13,274 nucleotides of DNA from SIG710 sp045605745 (GTDB taxonomy: Bacteria; Bacillota; Clostridia; Oscillospirales; CAG-272). The first letter of the stretch is position 1. Every line of letters starts with the position of its first letter. The notes below the pieces were generated by a model. The model ran no database searches and was not told where the DNA came from. It saw only the letters and a program-made list of their open reading frames with translations. The stretch is from NCBI GenBank assembly GCA_045605745.1, contig JAZUQN010000049.1, positions 1 to 13,274 on the forward strand, written 5' to 3'. Position numbers and translations under genes: made by a program. Positions 1 through 7,000 of the stretch are shown in pieces.

Positions 1-45
1 AAAAAAGGACAGGCTGAGATGATTTGTCTCAGCCTGTCCTTTTTT
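1..45. terminator. Bidirectional intrinsic terminator
   Basis: An A-run at 1-6 and GGACAGGCTGAGA (7-19) pair perfectly with TCTCAGCCTGTCC (27-39) and the T-run at 40-45 around a 7-nt loop. The strong GC-rich 13-bp core has a six-base T-run on the 3' side of both strands, so it can stop transcription in both directions. On the minus strand it ends the DUF218 gene, whose stop codon lies 10 bases away. A gene arriving from the left on the plus strand could share it. Confidence 0.93.
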
Positions 46-55
46 GATTTTCCGA

Positions 56-865
56 TTATGTACCTAAAAGAAAGAGCTTACAATATGACATATATTCTCT
101 CACCAAAATTGTGTAAAGCATAAACTTTCCAGTGTCAGGAGCACTGTAAAAAAACGCCTTATCCTCATCAACTCCTATGCGGCGGCAAAGATATTCTGCC
201 CTCGGAATATGAAAATTTGTTGTCACAACCGCAAAGCCACCATAGCCGCCTCTTTCACTGAGCAGATCTAAAGAATTTTCTATGTTTTGTATAGTGTTTC
301 GTGCACTGCTCTCCATAATTATGCGGTCTTCGTCGATTCCCAACGAGACAAGATATTTTTTCATACATTCCGCTTCGCTTATCGGCTCATCACTTCCCTG
401 TCCTCCGCTTACAATGCAAAGAAGATCCTCCCTTGAGCGCAAAATATCATAAGTAGTGTCAAGCCTTCTTTTTAATATCTTGCCGGGTCTTCCTCCTGCC
501 TCAACCTTTGCACCAAGAGTGACAACATATGTATTCTTTGGCAAATCAGATATTTTGGGAGAATTATGTGAGAAAGCAAATATATATACGCAGAGAAAAA
601 TGAAGCTGGTCATATAGAATAAAATGCCAAAAGCAAAAATACTTTTCAAAACCAAATATGCTTTGCCAAAAATGCGGCCAAGGATTCCTCGCCTGTTCAA
701 GATGAAGATAAGCGGTATAAATATCACAACCGAAAATGAAACTATATAAGGCAAAACGCCTTCGCTCCAAATAAACAGCTTGAAAAGATAAAGAAGATAA
801 TTTATAAACATAAATGAAGCAGAAATTGCAATAATAATATCAAGAAATTTGTTATACTTTTTCAA
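56..865 (-). CDS. DUF218/YdcF-like membrane protein
   Basis: Integral membrane protein of about 269 residues with a C-terminal DUF218 (YdcF/SanA/ElyC-like) domain. Three hydrophobic segments are visible near residues 9-29, 36-56 and 71-97, followed by the DUF218 core: VVTLGAKV near 114-121, SGGQGSDEPISEAECM at 153-168 and the ESSARNT motif at 185-191. Family members are envelope proteins, some linked to envelope permeability or lipid-carrier and peptidoglycan metabolism, but the exact reaction is unsettled. The longest frame begins at a GTG at 877, but GGAGG (871-875) overlaps that codon and sits 5 nt before a TTG at 863-865, so TTG is the likelier start. A TTGACA-17-TACAAT promoter lies just upstream and the terminator at 1-45 follows. 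The gene therefore looks monocistronic, although it lies behind the SleB-like gene in the same direction. Confidence 0.88.
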   Translation of the reverse strand: MKKYNKFLDIIIAISASFMFINYLLYLFKLFIWSEGVLPYIVSFSVVIFIPLIFILNRRGILGRIFGKAYLVLKSIFAFGILFYMTSFIFLCVYIFAFSHNSPKISDLPKNTYVVTLGAKVEAGGRPGKILKRRLDTTYDILRSREDLLCIVSGGQGSDEPISEAECMKKYLVSLGIDEDRIIMESSARNTIQNIENSLDLLSERGGYGGFAVVTTNFHIPRAEYLCRRIGVDEDKAFFYSAPDTGKFMLYTILVREYMSYCKLFLLGT

Positions 866-895
866 TTTGACCTCCACTCAGAGAAATGCATATTT

Positions 896-924
896 ATTGT
901 AGCACACCAAAAGAGCTTTGTCAA
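896..924 (-). promoter_or_regulatory. SigA-type promoter of the DUF218 gene
   Basis: Read on the minus strand, TTGACA (924-919), a 17-nt spacer and TACAAT (901-896) form a near-consensus housekeeping promoter. The predicted transcription start near 889 leaves a leader of about 24 nt before the TTG start at 865. The -35 hexamer lies inside the left arm of the inverted repeat at 914-946. Confidence 0.75.
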
Positions 925-946
925 TCAATATATGATTGACAAAGCT
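914..946. repeat. Inverted repeat spanning two divergent -35 elements
   Basis: AGCTTTGTCAATCA (914-927) and TGATTGACAAAGCT (933-946) are perfect 14-bp inverted arms around the loop ATATA. Each arm contains one TTGACA -35 element, pointing outwards. On the minus strand the hairpin is followed by CTTTTGG, so it may also act as a weak terminator for the upstream SleB-like gene. A dimeric repressor operator would fit the symmetry, but no regulator is identified. The repeat itself is certain; its role is inferred. Confidence 0.9.
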
Positions 947-964
947 TGAAAAATAGTGTATAAT
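936..964 (+). promoter_or_regulatory. Perfect consensus promoter, antisense to SleB-like gene
   Basis: TTGACA (936-941), a 17-nt spacer and TATAAT (959-964) match the SigA consensus exactly. Initiation would fall near 971, inside the 3' end of the minus-strand SleB-like gene, giving an antisense RNA. I see no clear terminator before the plus-strand DUF1934 gene at 1646, so the RNA could be that operon's long leader. The match is seen directly; activity is inferred. Confidence 0.65.
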
Positions 965-1558
965 CTAACTCGAAAATGCAAAGCTTCCATAGATTGCAGT
1001 AATGCGCTCAGAAAATTCATTGTATCTCTCATCATTTACATATATAACATAAAGTGCGCCAAGAGTTGGGTCAACTCCAAGCAGTGCATCGCGAGCTGCG
1101 TGAAGCGTTCTCTCCGGCAGCTCAGCCTCAATATCATCGGGGAAAAGCCCGGCAGACCTTATAACTGCAGCAAGCGACCCCGGAAAAGCAGCATCCTGCA
1201 CCCGATTTAAAAGCACGGCCCCAAAGGAGACTTTTATAACATAGCTCTCGTTTGGAACAGCCTTTTCAATGGCTCTTGCAAGCAGATAAAGTCTCCTCTC
1301 ATCACTCTCATATTCATTTATATGCGATGATACCCCAAGTGCGGCATTCTGATTTTTTATATATGGTTCAAGTCCGATTTTTTCGCATATCGCATTCTGA
1401 ACCGTGGCAGGCTCTTCATAGCTTTTGAATATATGTCCAAGGCCATAAAGCGATGCTGTTAAAACAACGGCCGACATTATAAAAAAAGCAACGGCTGTTT
1501 GCACATCTATCGGCAACAAATTGATAAATGCCAATATTCTTTTAAGTATCTTTTTCAC
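965..1558 (-). CDS. Membrane-anchored SleB-like (Hydrolase_2) protein, probably inactive
   Basis: A 197-residue protein with one N-terminal membrane segment (about residues 19-40) and a SleB/CwlJ-type cell wall hydrolase domain at about 85-175. SleB-family enzymes are lytic transglycosylases acting on spore-cortex peptidoglycan. The family framework is present: LLARAI (92-97), GAVLLNRV (113-120), FPGSLAAVI near 125-133, AARDALLGVDPTLGALY near 154-170. In an ungapped alignment to the usual ARxxxxEAxGE block, the catalytic glutamate position is Ala100, while the second conserved glutamate is kept as Glu104. The usual F-[ST]-x-x-x-D-G stretch is also altered. It may bind peptidoglycan without cutting it, or serve structurally. 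The start is GTG, supported by GGAGGAG at 1564-1570 with 5-nt spacing. The gene is transcribed away from the DUF1934 gene and faces a predicted antisense promoter at its 3' end. Confidence 0.78.
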   Translation of the reverse strand: MKKILKRILAFINLLPIDVQTAVAFFIMSAVVLTASLYGLGHIFKSYEEPATVQNAICEKIGLEPYIKNQNAALGVSSHINEYESDERRLYLLARAIEKAVPNESYVIKVSFGAVLLNRVQDAAFPGSLAAVIRSAGLFPDDIEAELPERTLHAARDALLGVDPTLGALYVIYVNDERYNEFSERITAIYGSFAFSS

Positions 1559-1645
1559 TTTTGCTCCTCCCGAAATATTATAAAAATATTATTGCCATGC
1601 AAAGCTTATTTTAACATTGAATAAAACTGTAAAGCGAGATTTATA

Positions 1646-2194
1646 ATGGAAAAGGAAATTAAGATTAAAATTTTTTCTAAGCAATATGAGCTTTCAAAGG
1701 ATCTTGTAAGCAAGCTATTCGATATGATCGAAGATCCGGATGAAGAAGTCGTAAACGAATCTCCGTTAGAACATTCAGAAGAAGGTGACCCTATGGAGCT
1801 TACCACCTACGGATATCTTTCAAAAGAGGATGGACGCATAAAAATAACATACAGCGAAAGCGAGCTTACGGGTATGGAGGGTGCAACGACCACGCTTTCC
1901 TTTGATACAAAATCCCCCGAGCTTGTAACTATGCTCAGAGACGGAAGTGTGACAACAGCAATGGTATTTGAACCAATGAAGCGTCACATTTGTATATACG
2001 AAACCCCGATAATGCCCTTTGAGCTTTGCATTTACACCTTAAAGGTTGAAAATCAGCTCAAAGGAAAAGGTCAGATATATCTTGATTATATTGTGGAATT
2101 TAAAGGTGCACAGGCAGAGCGCACAAAATTTACTATGACGATTGAAGAAATTTCAGAAAGTACCGGCCCGATAGACGAATATGATTATGTATAG
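1646..2194 (+). CDS. DUF1934 (YwiB-like) beta-barrel protein
   Basis: A 182-residue, soluble, probably cytoplasmic protein of the DUF1934 family, a small lipocalin-like beta-barrel group common in Bacillota whose function is not established. Recognisable family strings are ITYSESELTGMEG (67-79), the MVFEPMKRHICIYET region (106-120), PFELCIYT (124-131) and a final YLDYIVEF strand. It is longer than the roughly 140-150 residues I expect, because an acidic stretch (about 29-50, rich in Glu and Asp) separates the first strand from the rest. The SD is weak (GCGAG at 1634-1638), and the only proximal promoter candidate is poor (TTTTCA-18-TATTAT, 1552-1581). Expression from the antisense-side promoter at 936-964 is therefore possible. 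It is followed closely by the secreted-protein gene at 2203, with which it probably forms an operon. Confidence 0.85.
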   Translation: MEKEIKIKIFSKQYELSKDLVSKLFDMIEDPDEEVVNESPLEHSEEGDPMELTTYGYLSKEDGRIKITYSESELTGMEGATTTLSFDTKSPELVTMLRDGSVTTAMVFEPMKRHICIYETPIMPFELCIYTLKVENQLKGKGQIYLDYIVEFKGAQAERTKFTMTIEEISESTGPIDEYDYV

Positions 2195-2202
2195 GAGTAT
2201 TT

Positions 2203-2901
2203 ATGAAAATTAGATTAATATGTCTTTCTCTAAGCCTTATCATACTGGCCATCTCGGCTTTCACTGCGATAAGCGCAAATGACAGTACTGTGCCAAGCGA
2301 AATCATTTTGCCGGATAGTGCCGCTGCTTTTCTTGCATTTGATGGCTATCAGGTCAGAGAATCAGAATATAATGGACTGAGAGCAATGTTCTCTGTGAAT
2401 CTGATACAAATGCCAACGATAGAAAAGGATGGCTATGAGGTGATAGAATACGGCACATTAATGGCGTCCTATGAGCTACTGACAAAAAACGGTGATGTTC
2501 TTACATACGAAATTGGAGAAAACGGAGATTATGAAACCGTTTCCTATGGTTGGCAAAAGGCCATTTGGAAAAAGGACACAGGCATTTGCGGAAGCCTTAT
2601 CAAAAATTCAGAAGACAGCATCGAATACGCCTGCACCGTTACAAATTTCACCATCTCTAATTTTGAAAAAAAGCTTTATTCAAGAGGATATGCCATCATT
2701 GCAGATTATGAGGGCAATGAATATGTGCTATATTCAGATTATCCAAACGAGGAATATAGAATAGTGAATATCGGTCAGGTTTGCGATAGGCTTTTCCAAA
2801 ACGGAAGCATAAGTGAAGATTCAAAAAGCTATTCAGATATAGTAGGCTTCAGAAAACAGCTTAAAGAAGATGAAGCCTGGAGCCCAACCTGGAAGCCGTA
2901 A
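2203..2901 (+). CDS. Secreted protein of unknown function
   Basis: A 232-residue protein with a clear Sec signal peptide: Lys2/Arg4, a hydrophobic core over residues 5-22, and probable cleavage after AISA (residue 25). The mature part, from segments such as GLRAMFSVN and EYGTLMASYELL to a late RGYAIIADYEGNEYVLYSDYPNEEYR block, resembles a divergent module seen in large secreted clostridial proteins (GLRF...YGTL...RGY...YSD...R). I have no confident family name. No sortase motif, lipobox or second membrane segment is visible, so it is probably released or held by interactions I cannot see. The SD (TAGGAG) overlaps the stop codon of the DUF1934 gene and the gap is only 8 nt, which supports translational coupling. 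It ends just before the stem-loop at 2913-2948. Confidence 0.72.
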   Translation: MKIRLICLSLSLIILAISAFTAISANDSTVPSEIILPDSAAAFLAFDGYQVRESEYNGLRAMFSVNLIQMPTIEKDGYEVIEYGTLMASYELLTKNGDVLTYEIGENGDYETVSYGWQKAIWKKDTGICGSLIKNSEDSIEYACTVTNFTISNFEKKLYSRGYAIIADYEGNEYVLYSDYPNEEYRIVNIGQVCDRLFQNGSISEDSKSYSDIVGFRKQLKEDEAWSPTWKP

Positions 2902-2912
2902 ATGTACATAGA

Positions 2913-2948
2913 TCAAGGCTGTTCTGCCTATCGGCAGAACAGCCTTGA
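2913..2948. repeat. Perfect 16-bp stem-loop without T-tract
   Basis: TCAAGGCTGTTCTGCC (2913-2928) and GGCAGAACAGCCTTGA (2933-2948) pair perfectly around TATC. It lies 12 nt after the secreted-protein gene, where a terminator is expected, but neither strand has a T-run after the stem. Its right arm supplies TTGA of the helicase promoter's -35 element. It could be a weak or Rho-assisted terminator, an mRNA 3'-end stabiliser or an operator. Confidence 0.7.
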
Positions 2949-2973
2949 CTTGTATCTGTTTATATGATAAAAT
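2945..2973 (+). promoter_or_regulatory. SigA-type promoter of the helicase gene
   Basis: TTGACT (2945-2950), a 17-nt spacer and TAAAAT (2968-2973), each 5 of 6 to consensus. The start of transcription would be near 2980, about 27 nt before the ATG at 3007. The -35 overlaps the distal arm of the preceding stem-loop. Confidence 0.65.
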
Positions 2974-3006
2974 ATACTGAGTCAGTGTGTGAGAGGAGGC
3001 GAGAAA

Positions 3007-5424
3007 ATGCGATATTGCGAAGACAGGGCAGCTATAGAACTCAGAGTTGAAGAAATGTCAGAAAAGCAAGGCAGCTTTTCATCAAAAAACAGCTCAAAAG
3101 GCGAATATGCAAGAGAAAAATATCGAGACAGCCTTGCCGCAGAGCTTGGCATTTTCTTCACCGCCGATGTAGATCTGCTGTTTACAGCTTCGGTTAGCGG
3201 AATACATTATGAAATCAGCGGAAAAGCTGATGGAATTCTAAAAAAAGATAATAGCTTTATCGTTTATTCAATATACCCCACTCGTGGCAAGCAATTTGCC
3301 ATGTCGCCTGATCCTGCTTTCCTTTCAAAAAGTCTTTGCATTGCGCATATGGCAGCCTCAAAGTTTCAGGCAGAAGAAATAGTTTTGCGGCTGATACTTT
3401 TAAATATAGACACTGAAAAAATAAGAGTTATAGAAAACGTTTATTCTGCCTCTCGTCTCTCAAGAGAGTTTTTTAGCCGTCTTGTAAAGCTTGAACGATT
3501 TGCTAAGCTGTGCATCCATCGGGCCACAGAAGACAAAGATTCCATCAGCGCTATGCGCTTCCCATTTGGGAAAATGCGCAAAGGTCAAAGAGAGCTTATT
3601 GAAGAATGTTACCGAGCCATTCACGATGGCTCCCGTCTTTTCGCCCAAGCTCCAACAGGAATCGGAAAAACCATTTCTGTCCTATACCCTTCAGTTAAAG
3701 CACTGGGGAGCGGACTTTGTGACAAAATATTCTATCTCACAGCAAAAGCCAGCACAAAAAGAGAGGCTTTTTCTGCCGTTAAAAAAATGTTTGAAGCAGG
3801 TGCCTCGCTTAAGGTGATGATCCTTAATCCTAAAGAACAGCTATGCTCAAATGCTATAGCAAAGATGTCCGGTGAGCGTGTCAGTTCATTTTGCTCACCC
3901 GACAAATGTGAAATGTCAAGAGGGTATTTCAGCCGCCTTGATGATGCTCTTTATGAACTTCTCCACACAGCAAACGGATATACACCGCGCATAATTTTTT
4001 CAGTTGCCGCAAAGCATAATATCTGCCCATATGAGCTCTCTCTTGATCTGAGCGAGCATTGCGATGTTATCATTTGTGACTATAACTATGTTTTTGACCC
4101 AATGGTCAAGCTTCGCAGATACTTCGGAGAGATTTCCGAAAACAAGAGCGATAATTATGTTTTTCTGACAGATGAGGCTCACAATCTTGCAGACAGAGCA
4201 AGAGAAATGTATTCCGCAGAGCTTTCCCTTTCCACCTTCCGGGGCTATTATTCCCAAATTCCAATTGACGAGGATAAGCTGACTTCAGCTTTTGAAGAAA
4301 TCATGAGAGCTTTTGCAGCACAAAAAAAGCTTTGCGCTGACAATCTTTCAAAAGACACCGAAGGAAACGAGCAAGGTTTTTATTTCAGCACGAATTCGCT
4401 GTCAAAATTCAACGAAGCTCTTGAAAAATTCCTTTCTGCACTCGATCTTTTTTCAAAACGTAATCCGGATGCCCCTCTTTCGGACATTCTTTATGACCTT
4501 ATAAGAGACATAAAAGCCTATCTGAAGATTTTAGATTATTATGATGAGCATTTCAGAACTTATGTGTTAGTTTTGGGCGGAGACATAACGGTTAAAGCAT
4601 ATTGCATAGACCCATCGGAAGTGCTAAACGAATGCATGAATAGGGCTTGCGCATCGGTACTTTTCTCTGCAACGCTGACACCAATCGACTATTTCATTGA
4701 TGTTCTCGGCGGCAAAGAGAAGGCCTTATCCCTTTCTCTTCCATCTCCATTTCAGAGGAATAATCTGTGCCTTTGCGCAATGACGGGGGTCAGCACAAGG
4801 CACTCGGACAGAGAGAAAAGCTCAGCAAAGATTGCCACCAGCATAGCGGCCGCCATTTTGCCCAAAAAAGGCAATTATATTGCATATTTCCCATCATATA
4901 GCTATATGGAACAGGTTGTAAATCATTTCAACAAGCGCTTTCCTGCGGTTAATATTATCGTTCAAAAAAGAGGAATGAATCACGCAGAAAAGGAGCATTT
5001 TCTCGACTTTTTTAAGGATGACAATGATGTTTTGAGAATTGGCTTCTGCGTTCTTGGGGGCAGCTTTTCAGAGGGCGTTGACCTCCCGGGAAGCCGCCTT
5101 ATCGGCAGTATTATCGTTGGCGTTGGATTGCCGCAGCTATCAAACGAGCTTAATATTATTCGTGATTTTTATGAACTGAAATATGAACGTGGGTATGATT
5201 ATGCCTACACATTTCCCGGTATGAATAAAGTGCTTCAAGCATCAGGAAGAGTTATAAGAAGAGAAAGTGACAGGGGAATTGTTGTTCTCATTGACGACAG
5301 GTATGAAACTCCACAATATAAAAGCCTGTTTCCGGAGCACTGGGAAAACATGATTTTTGCAAGTTCTCCGTCAGAACTTGCAAAAGTCGTTGAACATTTT
5401 TGGGAAAATGAGAATAATATGTAA
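3007..5424 (+). CDS. Rad3/XPD/DinG-family ATP-dependent DNA helicase
   Basis: An 805-residue superfamily 2 helicase of the Fe-S Rad3/XPD/DinG type, expected to unwind DNA 5'-3' in repair or replication-stress responses. Numbering from the ATG: Walker A APTGIGKT (215-222, Lys221); four cysteines suited to a 4Fe-4S cluster (Cys280, Cys296, Cys301, Cys340); DEAH box 389-392; SATLTP near 600; motif VI QASGRVIR (744-751). Clostridial relatives have an N-terminal PD-(D/E)XK-like module with GRADG followed by DEIKGT. Here GKADG is kept (Asp75) but the second motif reads YSIYPT (87-92), so the catalytic Glu and Lys are gone. The longest frame starts at a GTG at 2989, but AGGAGG at 2994-2999 lies inside it and 7 nt before ATG 3007, which decides the start. 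It precedes asnS, with a separate promoter between. The protein lacks the exonuclease domain of B. subtilis DinG. Confidence 0.93.
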   Translation: MRYCEDRAAIELRVEEMSEKQGSFSSKNSSKGEYAREKYRDSLAAELGIFFTADVDLLFTASVSGIHYEISGKADGILKKDNSFIVYSIYPTRGKQFAMSPDPAFLSKSLCIAHMAASKFQAEEIVLRLILLNIDTEKIRVIENVYSASRLSREFFSRLVKLERFAKLCIHRATEDKDSISAMRFPFGKMRKGQRELIEECYRAIHDGSRLFAQAPTGIGKTISVLYPSVKALGSGLCDKIFYLTAKASTKREAFSAVKKMFEAGASLKVMILNPKEQLCSNAIAKMSGERVSSFCSPDKCEMSRGYFSRLDDALYELLHTANGYTPRIIFSVAAKHNICPYELSLDLSEHCDVIICDYNYVFDPMVKLRRYFGEISENKSDNYVFLTDEAHNLADRAREMYSAELSLSTFRGYYSQIPIDEDKLTSAFEEIMRAFAAQKKLCADNLSKDTEGNEQGFYFSTNSLSKFNEALEKFLSALDLFSKRNPDAPLSDILYDLIRDIKAYLKILDYYDEHFRTYVLVLGGDITVKAYCIDPSEVLNECMNRACASVLFSATLTPIDYFIDVLGGKEKALSLSLPSPFQRNNLCLCAMTGVSTRHSDREKSSAKIATSIAAAILPKKGNYIAYFPSYSYMEQVVNHFNKRFPAVNIIVQKRGMNHAEKEHFLDFFKDDNDVLRIGFCVLGGSFSEGVDLPGSRLIGSIIVGVGLPQLSNELNIIRDFYELKYERGYDYAYTFPGMNKVLQASGRVIRRESDRGIVVLIDDRYETPQYKSLFPEHWENMIFASSPSELAKVVEHFWENENNM

Positions 5425-5463
5425 ACAAAATACCTCGATAAAGTTAAAAATATAGAGTATGTA

Positions 5464-5492
5464 TTGTAATCATGTGACTATATGTGTATAAT
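5464..5492 (+). promoter_or_regulatory. Promoter of the asnS-aminotransferase operon
   Basis: TTGTAA (5464-5469), 17-nt spacer, perfect TATAAT (5487-5492). Initiation near 5499 would give a leader of about 83 nt. No terminator is visible after the helicase stop at 5424, so some read-through is possible. Confidence 0.6.
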
Positions 5493-5513
5493 ATTTCTGT
5501 TGTACAATTGACA

Positions 5514-5531
5514 GCTTGCAATTTTGCAAGT
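5514..5531 (+). other. Small leader hairpin ahead of asnS
   Basis: CTTGCA (5515-5520) and TGCAAG (5525-5530) pair around ATTT, with one flanking G-U pair. It would lie in the asnS leader. It is too small and isolated to be a T-box or terminator, and its role, if any, is unknown. Confidence 0.3.
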
Positions 5532-5581
5532 CGCACAATATTTTAATTCAGTATAACATATTCCATAAAGGAGGATCAATC

Positions 5582-6976
5582 ATGGACAGAGTAGTTCTGA
5601 AATCTATCTTCACCGCTCCTGCCGATTATGAAGGCAAGGAAATCACAGTTGCGGGTTGGGCAAGAAATATCCGCACAAGTAATGCATTTGGGTTTATTAT
5701 GCTTAATGACGGTAGCTACTTCACCAATTTGCAGGTCGTTATCGAAAGCTCCAAAATTGAAAATTATAAAGAGATCGCTTCTCAGAATATCGGCGCAGCT
5801 CTCATAGTTAAGGGTACTCTTGTCATGACTCCAGATGCTCCGCAGCCCTTTGAGCTTCACGCAAGCGCTGTTGAGGTTGAGGGCAAGTCAACTCCCGATT
5901 ATCCTATTCAAAACAAGCGTCACACTCCCGAATATCTGCGCACGATTGCTCATCTTCGTCCGAGAGCTAACACATATTATGCAGTTTTCAGAGTCAGATC
6001 TGTTGCGGCTTACGCCATTCATAAATTCTTCCAGGACAGAGGCTTTGTTTATGCGCAAACTCCCCTTATCACAGGCTCAGATTGTGAAGGTGCAGGAGAA
6101 ATGTTCCGCGTAACAACGCTTGATCCTAAAAATCCTCCTCTCACAGAGGACGGAGAGGTTGATTTCACAAAGGATTTCTTTGGCAAAAAGGCAAGCCTCA
6201 CCGTTTCAGGTCAGCTTAATGCAGAGTGTATGGCTCTTGCATACGGAAGCATATATACCTTTGGTCCAACCTTCCGCGCAGAGGTTTCCTATACACAAAG
6301 GCACGCTGCAGAATTTTGGATGGTTGAGCCGGAAATCGCTTTTGCAGACCTTGAGGATGACATGAAGCTCGCAGAGGACATGGTTAAGTATGTTCTCAGA
6401 TATGTGATGGAGCAGTGTCCTCGTGAGCTTGAATTTTTTAACCAAAGAATAGATAAAACGGTTCTTCAGAGACTTACCGATCTTGTAAACAGCGATTTTG
6501 GCAGAGTCACCTATACAGAGGCTGTTAAGCTTCTTAAGGAAAGTGGCCACAAATTTGAATATCCCGTTGAATGGGGCATCGACCTGCAAACAGAGCACGA
6601 AAGATATCTCACAGAGCAGATATTTAAAAAGCCTGTTTTTGTCACCGATTATCCCCGCGAGATCAAAGCGTTTTATATGCGCCGCAATGATGACGGAAAG
6701 ACCGTTGCCGCAATGGATATGCTTGTTCCCGGCGTTGGTGAGCTCATCGGCGGTTCACAGAGAGAAGAAAGACTGGATATGCTGATGGAAGCACTCCATA
6801 ATTTCGGTCTTGATGAAAAAGACTATTGGTGGTATCTTGGACTCCGCAAATTCGGCGGAACAAAGCACGCCGATTTTGGTCTTGGTTTTGAGAGACTCAT
6901 CATGTATATTACAGGTATAACCAACATCCGCGATGTTGAGCTTTTTCCAAGAACAACAGGCAATGCGGAATTCTAA
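5582..6976 (+). CDS. asnS: Asparaginyl-tRNA synthetase
   Basis: Class IIb aminoacyl-tRNA synthetase that attaches asparagine to tRNA-Asn in the cytoplasm, using ATP. At 464 residues it has the normal bacterial AsnRS length. The N-terminal OB-fold anticodon-binding domain covers about 10-105 (ITVAGWARNIR, GFIMLNDGS). The catalytic domain shows motif 2 FRAE (231-234) within PTFRAEVSYTQRH, and motif 3 GLGFERL (433-439). The segment near 182-216 (DPKNPP...DFFGKKASLTVSGQLNAE) is typical of AsnRS rather than AspRS. AAAGGAGG (5568-5575) lies 6 nt before ATG 5582; the frame is open back to 5516, but that upstream part is leader. It is followed after 24 nt by the aspartate aminotransferase gene, probably as one operon. 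No T-box features are visible in the short leader. Confidence 0.97.
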   Translation: MDRVVLKSIFTAPADYEGKEITVAGWARNIRTSNAFGFIMLNDGSYFTNLQVVIESSKIENYKEIASQNIGAALIVKGTLVMTPDAPQPFELHASAVEVEGKSTPDYPIQNKRHTPEYLRTIAHLRPRANTYYAVFRVRSVAAYAIHKFFQDRGFVYAQTPLITGSDCEGAGEMFRVTTLDPKNPPLTEDGEVDFTKDFFGKKASLTVSGQLNAECMALAYGSIYTFGPTFRAEVSYTQRHAAEFWMVEPEIAFADLEDDMKLAEDMVKYVLRYVMEQCPRELEFFNQRIDKTVLQRLTDLVNSDFGRVTYTEAVKLLKESGHKFEYPVEWGIDLQTEHERYLTEQIFKKPVFVTDYPREIKAFYMRRNDDGKTVAAMDMLVPGVGELIGGSQREERLDMLMEALHNFGLDEKDYWWYLGLRKFGGTKHADFGLGFERLIMYITGITNIRDVELFPRTTGNAEF

Positions 6977-7000
6977 AATGTCAATTGAGGATTTTTATTT

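Noticed and set aside
956..1210. Plus-strand open frame of 84 codons starting at a GTG overlapping the antisense promoter
   Set aside because: It has no SD, begins within the -10 region, has no recognisable domain and lies opposite the well-supported SleB-like gene. It is a shadow frame, though the promoter itself may be real.
1642..1647. TATAAT directly at the DUF1934 start codon
   Set aside because: It overlaps the ATG, so it would start transcription inside the gene, and no proper -35 lies at 17 nt; chance in AT-rich sequence.
2989..3006. GTG at 2989 as the helicase start
   Set aside because: The AGGAGG site lies within these codons and is correctly spaced for the ATG at 3007.
5508..5513. 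Exact TTGACA in the asnS leader
   Set aside because: No acceptable -10 hexamer lies 16-18 nt downstream, and the TTGTAA-17-TATAAT pair at 5464-5492 is a better promoter.
5493..5581. T-box riboswitch controlling asnS
   Set aside because: The leader is only about 83 nt, with no stem I/antiterminator architecture, no recognisable T-box core sequence and no terminator hairpin.
6206..6598. Minus-strand frame of 130 codons inside asnS
   Set aside because: It lies opposite a fully conserved synthetase domain, with no SD and no recognisable motifs.
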